25,609 bases of DNA from a virus, in IMG/VR virus record IMGVR_UViG_3300042549_006003, positions 1-25,609 of that record; one strand, 5' to 3'. The notes below the pieces were generated by a model, which ran no database searches, was not told the origin of the DNA, and saw only the letters and a program-made list of their open reading frames with translations. The position numbers and the translations under genes are program-made. Positions 1-6,206 of this stretch are shown here, piece after piece; positions within the stretch are counted from its first letter, which is position 1; each line of letters starts with the position of its first letter.

Positions 1-268
1 GACTGTCACCGCGAAGTAGATTTATTACCTTAAGAGCTCCATACGTTCTATTTGCACTAAGACTAGTAATAGGGCTCAATCCAACAAGAATCTTGTCATA
101 ACCTTTTAGGTCATCAAGTGTCCAGGACATTTCAGGGTCAGACTGAACTACATCGTGCCCTTGTTGAGTAAGCACGTGAATGAGTAGACTTGCAAATGAC
201 AGTGTGCGCTTGTTTGCGTCTGCAGATACGTGCGGAGCAGACATGCCAGTTATAAGAATTTTGCTCAT
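1..268 (-). CDS. Putative glycosyltransferase-like protein, N-terminal part (runs off the left edge)
   Basis: Only the first 89 codons are visible. The ATG at 266-268 overlaps the TGA of the upstream gene (265-267) in an ATGA arrangement, so the two are translationally coupled. The protein opens with MSKILITGM, and later shows KRT, a GHDVV stretch, then YDKILVGLSPITSLS and YGAL. These line up in order with the upstream protein (MKVLMSGF, KRT, GHEVD, YDVLWINLAPLNSLN, MGALYAL), so the two are tandem paralogues sharing a Rossmann-like N-terminal half of the GT-B type. By analogy with its neighbour it may transfer a sugar to a modified DNA base. The catalytic and C-terminal nucleotide-sugar regions lie outside the window, so function is inferred only from the paralogue. 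Confidence 0.7.
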   Translation of the reverse strand, partial: MSKILITGMSAPHVSADANKRTLSFASLLIHVLTQQGHDVVQSDPEMSWTLDDLKGYDKILVGLSPITSLSANRTYGALKVINLLRGDS

Positions 269-1476
269 GCACGAGTCCCATCTGCATTTAGTGCAATACC
301 CTTGTCCTCACGAACAGCACGCTCGATAATACGATTGCAGTGTTCAACAAACGCCGAGTACTCAGGAATGTAAGGCTTAAGAGCTTCCTGTTGCGCGATT
401 GCCGCCGCGGCTAATTCAGAGTCACTCATCTTTTCAACATCAGCAATCTTAAGTTTATAGGCGTCACCTAATGGATCACCTTCGCCTTTATCAGTTACAA
501 GAATAGATCCTACGTGCGCTGCGTATAGGAAACGACTGCGCCACCAACCAGATCCAGCGTGTGGATACGGTGGTGAAAGAATTCCCCAATGATGATTGTA
601 GAACTCAAGTACGTCTTGCTCTGTGTCGAAGCGTTGGCCGCCAAGCTTCTTAATAAGCTTACGACTGCCTACTATTTCAACTGGCCACTCTAGTGATTTA
701 CGTTCTAACCAGTTATCGTGTGGCATAAGAGCTCCAAGCACCCACGCACGCTTCTTATCAGACGCAGGTTTAGCAATAACAGGTTGCAGCGTAGGCATGA
801 TAGTTGCAGTTGGATCAAGAGCTTCAATTGGACCAAGTTCAATAGGCATACGCTTGCGAACTATTGAACGGTCACCAAATCCATACATAGGACACACTGG
901 AACCATACCAGCTTCCCATCGTTTATCTACAAGATCAGTTGATGCTTGAACAAGACGCTTCTCCCATGGTTTAATGTTTTCATCATTGTCCATCATGTAA
1001 TAGCGTTCAATGTAGCACTTTTTCGCCGCCGCAGGGTTGACCTCACGAATTCTTTCAAGTGCCGCCTCGATATCTGCACGACTAAAATACGTTGCGCCTT
1101 CTTCACCGCGATGCTCTGTGCCAACAAGGAGATGCTTATACAACATTGCAGGTTTACGAATTAGCGCACGCGCACCATTAAATACTGTATTGAATTGCCA
1201 ATCGTCAAAGAATCCAACGCAAGGAATGCCAGATGACAAAGCGTACAGCGCGCCCATCGCACCTTGGCGGCCATTCAACGAGTTAAGGGGTGCAAGATTG
1301 ATCCACAGTACATCGTAAGATGACAAGTCTTCGCCAGGCGTAATCTTGCGCCAGTCAACCTCGTGACCAGACTCGCGTAATGCCTTAGCAATAGACGCAG
1401 GTACGTCAATCTTTTGAATAGTTCTTTTCTCTGTGTTTATCTGCAGAGCAGTAAACCCACTCATTAGAACTTTCAT
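265..1476 (-). CDS. Putative DNA-base glycosyltransferase (GT-B fold, T4 beta-glucosyltransferase-like)
   Basis: 403 residues. ATG at 1476 follows GAGGAGGT with a short spacer. The N-terminal half reads as a Rossmann domain: MKVLMSGF at residues 1-8, GHEVD near 37-41, SYDVLWINLAP near 53-63, FFDDW at 89-93. T4 beta-glucosyltransferase, recalled from memory, has the same layout (MKIAIIN, YDRLIVVNSS, then FTDIR containing its catalytic Asp100), so Asp91/Asp92 are the candidate catalytic base. The C-terminal half has a second nucleotide-sugar-type region, GSGWWRSRFLYAAHVGS near 308-324 followed by ILVTDKGEGD. It lies directly after the ssDNA-binding protein gene and before a paralogue. With a dCMP hydroxymethylase elsewhere in the window, the likely substrate is 5-hydroxymethylcytosine in DNA. 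Glycosyltransferase is fairly likely; the DNA substrate is inference. An alternative is surface-polysaccharide or protein glycosylation. Confidence 0.6.
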   Translation of the reverse strand: MKVLMSGFTALQINTEKRTIQKIDVPASIAKALRESGHEVDWRKITPGEDLSSYDVLWINLAPLNSLNGRQGAMGALYALSSGIPCVGFFDDWQFNTVFNGARALIRKPAMLYKHLLVGTEHRGEEGATYFSRADIEAALERIREVNPAAAKKCYIERYYMMDNDENIKPWEKRLVQASTDLVDKRWEAGMVPVCPMYGFGDRSIVRKRMPIELGPIEALDPTATIMPTLQPVIAKPASDKKRAWVLGALMPHDNWLERKSLEWPVEIVGSRKLIKKLGGQRFDTEQDVLEFYNHHWGILSPPYPHAGSGWWRSRFLYAAHVGSILVTDKGEGDPLGDAYKLKIADVEKMSDSELAAAAIAQQEALKPYIPEYSAFVEHCNRIIERAVREDKGIALNADGTRA

Positions 1477-1491
1477 ACTACCTCCTCGTGG

Positions 1492-1554
1492 TTAAGTGCA
1501 TTTGGGACATCGTCTGAACTTTACCAGGACAGACGATGAACCAGACGCACTTAA
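1492..1554 (-). promoter_or_regulatory. Large intergenic hairpin between ssDNA-binding protein and glycosyltransferase genes
   Basis: The 79-bp gap holds two nested perfect inverted repeats: outer arms TTAAGTGC (1492-1499) and GCACTTAA (1547-1554), and inner arms CATCGTCTG (1508-1516) and CAGACGATG (1530-1538) around a 13-nt loop. Five further pairs can form between the arms, giving a nearly continuous stem of more than 20 pairs. No T-run follows it on either strand, so a classical intrinsic terminator is not shown. A transcript-end stabiliser, an RNase processing site or a partial terminator upstream of the GT ribosome site are all possible. Confidence 0.55.
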
Positions 1555-1555
1555 A

Positions 1556-2122
1556 TTAGAAAGGTGCTGCCGGTGGAGCCGCTGCTACAGCAGGTGCTGC
1601 CTCAGGGGCTGGTGCTGGTGCTGGTGCTGCTTCAGCTACAGGAGCTGCTGCAGGAGCAGGAGCTGGTGCTGGCGCTGGCGCAGCAGCTGCAACTGGTGCA
1701 CCTGGTGCAGGTATTGCAGACGTATAGTAGTTCTTGATTTCGTTCTTCTTCTGACCTTGCCAGGTGCGAGAAGTAACAGCCGCACGGAATGCACGACCAC
1801 GAATTGCTTGTTCAATCTGAGCGTTTGACGGGTTGGTTGCAAAGAACTCACGACCAAGACCAAGTGCCATCATCTTACGGAAGAACATTCCGAGAGCTGC
1901 GTTGTTGTCTGGTGTAACTACGAGGTTGTCCCAGATAAGTCGCTTTGCATGTGCGCCATTTTGGACCTGTGCCTTAATAGCGAACATTGTTTTGCCAGAC
2001 TGTGAAGTCTTAGCAGTTGCTTCCACGATGACTAAATCATAGTCACCGTCTGGAAGTGGATCGTAGCCAGTTGATACTTCACCAGCTTCTTTGACGAGAT
2101 CGCCCCAGTTGAGTGTACTCAT
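1556..2122 (-). CDS. Single-stranded DNA-binding protein, DUF669-like, with Ala/Pro tail
   Basis: 188 residues. The first 125 or so match the general pattern of DUF669-type phage ssDNA-binding proteins: an early PLPDGDYDLVIVEA strand pair, KTSQSGKTMFAIKAQV, and a WDNLVV segment, consistent with an OB fold. The last 60 or so residues are almost only Ala, Pro and a few Glu, ending PPAAPF. A flexible tail ending in Phe recalls bacterial SSB tips, although the acidic tip is missing. It would coat ssDNA at the replication fork and during recombination. It lies 6 bp downstream of the Sak4-like ATPase gene, a common phage pairing of recombinase and SSB. AAAGGAA is about 11 nt upstream of the ATG, a long but usable spacing. 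The family call is from pattern recognition. Confidence 0.7.
   Translation of the reverse strand: MSTLNWGDLVKEAGEVSTGYDPLPDGDYDLVIVEATAKTSQSGKTMFAIKAQVQNGAHAKRLIWDNLVVTPDNNAALGMFFRKMMALGLGREFFATNPSNAQIEQAIRGRAFRAAVTSRTWQGQKKNEIKNYYTSAIPAPGAPVAAAAPAPAPAPAPAAAPVAEAAPAPAPAPEAAPAVAAAPPAAPF
1570..1700 (-). repeat. Low-complexity GCT/CCA-type repeat encoding an Ala/Pro tail
   Basis: Plus-strand GGTGCTGGTGCT-type units recur with small variations, encoding alternating Ala-Pro in the ssDNA-binding protein. It is a degenerate hexanucleotide tract inside a coding region, likely prone to length variation by slippage. Confidence 0.7.
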
Positions 2123-2128
2123 AGTGGG

Positions 2129-2896
2129 TTAGTTTCCTTTCGTAGGTGGAGTTGCTTGCGGTTTTGGACCGAAGATCATGTCTAGCATGCGCTCGATTCC
2201 AAGGTCTTGCTGTTCAACGATCTTTCCAAGTCGACCTTGTACTCGCTCGCCTGCTTCGTATTCGTCTGTACGTTCTACATACATACGTCTTGCCTTGAAC
2301 GGTGGTTGCAGTGGATCTGGATTTGGATGTGTCTCCACTGTAATTGCGCCAAGAATGTCGTAGAAGTACGGTGCTTGAATTGCAAGCTGACCCTGTAGGT
2401 ACGGACGTGAACGACCGTCTGCTCCAGGACGAGCCATAGCAGTTAGCACAACAGCTTCTAGAGGTTGTGTAGGGTGCATTGTAAGGTCACGTAGGTCACG
2501 CAATAGCGCACCCATATGACGAAGCAATTCGCCCCATTGTTGCATCTTCATTTGTTCAGTACCAGCAATTGAATCCATGCACTTCACTTGAAGTTCAGAG
2601 ATAGAGTCAATGATGAGTGACTTGAACTGATGCTTTCCAGTTTGTAACCACTGGAATGTTTTAAGAACAACATCGTAGTCGCGAACGTTTACGACAACTG
2701 TGTCCCAGGTGCCATCGGCAACTGGTGGTTCTTCTCGAATTGGATCCCAGTACTTAACGGTGATAGGTAGGAAACGATGCCCACCTTCTACGTCAAGCAT
2801 GAGACGTGGATATGGTGCTGTCACTGCAAAAGTTGATTTTCCAACCTTTGACTCGCCATACACCATGATAGTGACTGAACGTTGTACTTCAGACAT
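2129..2896 (-). CDS. Sak4-like RecA-fold ATPase (phage recombinase / AAA_24)
   Basis: 255 residues from the ATG at 2896. A GTG one codon upstream is also open, but the ATG has the better spacing from AAAGGA. Walker A is GESKVGKS (about residues 14-21), Walker B is the hydrophobic run LIID near 94-97, and LMLDVEGG follows the first strand as in AAA_24/Sak4 ATPases. These single-domain RecA-like proteins load on ssDNA and promote annealing or strand pairing during phage recombination and replication. It sits between a Cas4-like nuclease and a DUF669-like ssDNA-binding protein, the expected partners. RecA-fold ATPase is near certain; the Sak4 subfamily is likely rather than proven. Confidence 0.75.
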   Translation of the reverse strand: MSEVQRSVTIMVYGESKVGKSTFAVTAPYPRLMLDVEGGHRFLPITVKYWDPIREEPPVADGTWDTVVVNVRDYDVVLKTFQWLQTGKHQFKSLIIDSISELQVKCMDSIAGTEQMKMQQWGELLRHMGALLRDLRDLTMHPTQPLEAVVLTAMARPGADGRSRPYLQGQLAIQAPYFYDILGAITVETHPNPDPLQPPFKARRMYVERTDEYEAGERVQGRLGKIVEQQDLGIERMLDMIFGPKPQATPPTKGN

Positions 2897-2939
2897 CACT
2901 GCTTCCTTTCATCTTTTTGTTTGTTTGCTGTTTGTAACA

Positions 2940-3872
2940 TTATTCACTTCCTTTTTTCTCTTCTGTAGACTTGTAATAGTCATATGGATCAGCGGACTGG
3001 AACGCGTCTTCAAGTGCAGCCTCTGCTGCGCTGCCGTCATCAAACATCGGGCAGATACTGAAGAATGAGCATTTCCACTTGCAATCACGCGTTGGATGTG
3101 GATACGCAATAAAACGATGGTCGCCACCTTCGTCTAACATCTTACGTGCATTCATCATGTCTGTAAGTGTTCCGTGAATACGTTGCCAGAATGAGCGCAA
3201 GGCAAACACATTGTGTCGTACCTCAATCTGCTCGTAAAAAGGTGGCTTTGCGTTTGCAGAGCGCTTTACCTTCTTAAGCATAGTAAAGATTCCGCCTTCA
3301 GAGCGTTCACCTTCTTTGTTCTGGGCTGTCTCAAGCATCATATAAGTAAGAATCTGTTCGTTCATGTGCGCCATTGACCCAAAGTCTGTAAATGAGCCGC
3401 CGACTGTCTTAAAGTCGCGGAACATACGCACGCCGTCAGCCTTACGACGAACACGCATATCAATCTTGCCTTGCAATATAACAGTATCATTCATAAGAGG
3501 CATTTCAATAATTTCTTCAGTAGAAATCATTTCTAATTCAGCATCAATACCGTTTTCTTCAACCCATTGTAGATATCCATCTAACATGATGCGACCAAGT
3601 TCAGCCTCTGACTCAAGGTCATAGGTATCACGGTAACTTTCAATAAGCTTCTGCTTGTCAATTTCAACAAGTTGCGAGTGTGCTTCAAGCAAAGGTATGT
3701 TCTTTGAGTAGTACATATCGAGAGCTTCGTGTACGCGTGAACCAAGTGCAAGTGCGCCTGTCATCTGTTGTGTCTTAGGCTGCAAGCGACGGTAGTAGCT
3801 TAACCACCAACGGCGACGGCAGTCCTTAAACGTTTGGATCTCTGAGTTAGAGATTCTTATAGGTTGGGTCAT
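2940..3872 (-). CDS. Cas4/RecB-like PD-(D/E)XK exonuclease with probable 4Fe-4S cluster
   Basis: 310 residues. It opens with ISNSEIQTFKDCRRRWWLSY, the typical N-terminal helix of Cas4/RecB-type nucleases with Cys18. The catalytic core is visible as LQGKID followed by FRDFKTVGG (the D...DxK part of PD-(D/E)XK). Near the C-terminus Cys264, Cys268 and Cys274 (CKWKC, FFSIC) complete the one-plus-three cysteine pattern that holds a 4Fe-4S cluster in Cas4 and AddB. It would resect DNA ends to ssDNA for the downstream Sak4-like ATPase and SSB. The ATG overlaps the helicase stop codon (ATGA), so expression is coupled. No CRISPR array or other cas gene is present, so it is a phage recombination nuclease, not part of an adaptation module. 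Confidence 0.82.
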   Translation of the reverse strand: MTQPIRISNSEIQTFKDCRRRWWLSYYRRLQPKTQQMTGALALGSRVHEALDMYYSKNIPLLEAHSQLVEIDKQKLIESYRDTYDLESEAELGRIMLDGYLQWVEENGIDAELEMISTEEIIEMPLMNDTVILQGKIDMRVRRKADGVRMFRDFKTVGGSFTDFGSMAHMNEQILTYMMLETAQNKEGERSEGGIFTMLKKVKRSANAKPPFYEQIEVRHNVFALRSFWQRIHGTLTDMMNARKMLDEGGDHRFIAYPHPTRDCKWKCSFFSICPMFDDGSAAEAALEDAFQSADPYDYYKSTEEKKGSE

Positions 3873-5671
3873 AGTTTTCCTGCCTTATCGTCTTTTAGTA
3901 GTGATAGAAGCTTTTCTTTATCTCGAACAATTTGTTCAAAGTTATCAGCCTTGGTTTCAAGAACCTGGATAACACGTTCCTCAATAGTTCCATCGGTCAC
4001 GTAGTCTGTGACGATAATTGAGTCATGAATTTCAGATCCAATTCTATGAACACGGTCAAGCGCTTGACGATGGTCAACAAGTGACCAAGGACGTTGCAAC
4101 ATAATAAGACGGCGAGCTGCAGTAAGTGTAATACCAACACCGCCAGCTTGCGCTGTAAACAGAATCCATTTAATCTTGCCAGATTGGAAGTCGTCAACCG
4201 CTTGTTGGCGCTCATCTTCGTCCTGCATACCAGTGATGAGACCATGCTCAATCTTTTCCTTAGTAAGCTCAGCGCTTAGCAAGTAAATTAGTTGACGTGA
4301 TACGGCACAAACAGCAACCGAGTCATTGCCAAAGTCTCCAGCCTTCATGTCGTCAATAACTGCATCTACCTTTGCAGATGGAGCAATAAGCGCTGTTGTA
4401 ATCTCGCCAGTCTCTTCATCTACAGACATTTCAGCGTATGAACTAGCGAATTGTAGTAGTCGAATAGTCTGTGTTAGTGGACTTGGCGCTGTTATAGCTT
4501 CACCGTCTTCTAACTCAGCAATCATGAGATCACGCATCTGGTTGTAAGCCTTCTGCTGCTTAGTACTCATCTCGACATCACGACGTTCAAACATCATTTC
4601 TGGGAGCCAAGGAAGTACCTTTGCCTTAAGCATACGACGCATTCTTGGGTTTAATCCTTGATAGAACTCTTGTTCCATATGAGGTTTAATGCCTAGAACC
4701 ATCATTCCACCGAAGGCGTTAAGCATAGTGTTAACCATGCGTTCAATCCAACGTGTTTTGCTTGGCCACTCTTCAGGGCTAATCCAGTGAAGGATTGCCC
4801 ATAGATCAAGCACATTGTTTGCAATAGGTGTACCAGTTAATGCGTAACGAATATCAGCGTCACCGGTTGCAGCCCATAAAGCACGGGTTTGCTTAGACTT
4901 TGGCTCCTTAGAGCGGTGAATCTCGTCAGCAATAACTGCCTTAAAGCTAATCTTGTTGAGTTCACGAATATGAACCTCGCAACGATTCTCTGTAACCTTC
5001 TCATCGTGACCGCCACATTCCTTGCAACGAGCAAGTGCAACAGAGCCATAAGATGCTAGTCGTGAGTGAGTACGAAGTGATTCCCAGTTGATGACGTAGA
5101 TATCTGCGTCTTCTTCAAACTGTTTACGGCGTTGAGCAGTAGATCCTTTGATGACCACAACCTTGCGACCTGGCCACCATCTGTCAAACTCACGCTTCCA
5201 GTTTTTCTTCAATGTATTAGGGCACACGATAAGCGCGGGGAAGATTTCTTCGCCGCCATCTTGTAACCATTTAAGCGCACGGATTGCTTGCGCAGTTTTA
5301 CCTAAACCAGGCTCATCTGCAAGTAATGCTCTACGGGCTGTTGCTAGAAACTTGACGCCCGCACGCTGATGTGGAAACAGGTCCTCGTTGCCCTCTTCCA
5401 GGGCTTCGAGTTCACGAAGATCATTGGCTGGGGTAATACGTGTCGATAATTCATTGGCTGCCCAAGACCCTAATCTAGGTCCTATAGTAAGGTCAGTTTT
5501 GAAGGTAGAACGCAACGCTAAGCATGTTGCCCAGCTTGTAGGCACGGACCATAACTGCGCACCTGGATCCCATTTAGCTCCAGGTATAGATTTGCAAAGT
5601 TCTTTAAAGCGCCACTCTGCATTGATTATTATGCGCCTGTTCGATTCGTCGAGCTCTACGGCTACTGCCAC
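3869..5671 (-). CDS. SNF2-family DEXH helicase with zinc-binding insert
   Basis: About 600 residues. The N-terminal 60 or so contain KELCKSIPGAKWDPGAQLWSVP-type sequence, like the HARP/SMARCAL1 N-terminal repeat. Helicase motifs follow: Q/PHQRAGVKFL, Walker A ADEPGLGKT near 119-127, DEIH (motif II) near 250-253, LTGTPIANN (motif III), and the C-terminal motif VI LDRVHRIGS. A zinc-ribbon-like insert (CKEC near 217-220, then C..H near 232-235) sits between motifs Ia and II. Such enzymes remodel replication forks, anneal or reverse forks, or displace protein. A TTG at 5674 is open, but the GTG at 5671 has about 7 nt to GAAAGGA and is preferred. It follows a candidate promoter in the 80-bp gap and overlaps the nuclease gene. 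Confidence 0.88.
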   Translation of the reverse strand: MAVAVELDESNRRIIINAEWRFKELCKSIPGAKWDPGAQLWSVPTSWATCLALRSTFKTDLTIGPRLGSWAANELSTRITPANDLRELEALEEGNEDLFPHQRAGVKFLATARRALLADEPGLGKTAQAIRALKWLQDGGEEIFPALIVCPNTLKKNWKREFDRWWPGRKVVVIKGSTAQRRKQFEEDADIYVINWESLRTHSRLASYGSVALARCKECGGHDEKVTENRCEVHIRELNKISFKAVIADEIHRSKEPKSKQTRALWAATGDADIRYALTGTPIANNVLDLWAILHWISPEEWPSKTRWIERMVNTMLNAFGGMMVLGIKPHMEQEFYQGLNPRMRRMLKAKVLPWLPEMMFERRDVEMSTKQQKAYNQMRDLMIAELEDGEAITAPSPLTQTIRLLQFASSYAEMSVDEETGEITTALIAPSAKVDAVIDDMKAGDFGNDSVAVCAVSRQLIYLLSAELTKEKIEHGLITGMQDEDERQQAVDDFQSGKIKWILFTAQAGGVGITLTAARRLIMLQRPWSLVDHRQALDRVHRIGSEIHDSIIVTDYVTDGTIEERVIQVLETKADNFEQIVRDKEKLLSLLKDDKAGKL

Positions 5672-5674
5672 CAA

Positions 5675-5753
5675 TCAATCCTTTCGTCGTTATGTATACA
5701 TACTAACACGCTTTTACAAAAAAGAAACTACATTTTGACCTAGTAAGTGGTTT
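5675..5753 (-). promoter_or_regulatory. Candidate promoter/operator region with a 12-bp palindrome
   Basis: This AT-rich gap separates the RuvC-like gene from the helicase gene. It contains the perfect palindrome TATGTATACATA (5691-5702) and, on the minus strand, a TTGTAA element 15 bp before TATACA, which could be a sub-optimally spaced -35/-10 pair. The palindrome overlaps the possible -10, as an operator would. It is the most promoter-like stretch in the replication region, but assignment by eye is weak. Confidence 0.35.
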
Positions 5754-6206
5754 TTATTGAAGTAGGCGCAATGGCTTCCAACCTACCTTCACGCAACGCA
5801 GAAGTCCATGGCGTATAGCATCAAGTGCATGACCTTCTCCACCACGGTGCCAATACTCTAATTTCTTTAGTTTTGGATTATCAAACATTGCCTTAGCGTC
5901 TGCAGGAGATTGAAAGTAGATATCATCTGCCTTTCTTCCTGCGTCCATAAGACACTGCTTAAGAATGCCAATCTGCTCCAGTGAGTAAGGCGCCTGTGAG
6001 TTTTTTACCGTCTGCATGTTAATAGTAAATCTTTCACAGACAACCTCAGCCTCAGGATAGAGACTTAGTGTTTCACGAATAGGTTTGGCGTACTCGTCTT
6101 GCTGGTATTCTCCAGACCAAAGCATCACTGGCTCTTGCCCTTGCTCAAGCGAGAACAAAGCCATTCCTGTCGCCTTACCTGGGTCTACTGATAGTACGTA
6201 TTTCAT
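5754..6206 (-). CDS. RuvC-like Holliday junction resolvase
   Basis: 150 residues, close to the usual length for RuvC. The RNase H-like core is clear: Asp8 in LSVDPGKATG, Glu58 in VVCERF, and the C-terminal HALDAIRHGL with Asp129 and His133, matching the acidic catalytic set of RuvC-type nucleases. It would cut four-way junctions during recombination or clear branched DNA before packaging. Its ATG overlaps the TGA of the DNA polymerase gene (ATGA), so it is co-translated with replication proteins. The family is confident; whether it prefers true Holliday junctions or other branched DNA cannot be read from sequence. Confidence 0.82.
   Translation of the reverse strand: MKYVLSVDPGKATGMALFSLEQGQEPVMLWSGEYQQDEYAKPIRETLSLYPEAEVVCERFTINMQTVKNSQAPYSLEQIGILKQCLMDAGRKADDIYFQSPADAKAMFDNPKLKKLEYWHRGGEGHALDAIRHGLLRCVKVGWKPLRLLQ

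Noticed and set aside
2940-3872. Cas4 as evidence for a CRISPR adaptation module
   Set aside because: No repeats, cas1 or cas2 are present; the neighbours are phage recombination genes.
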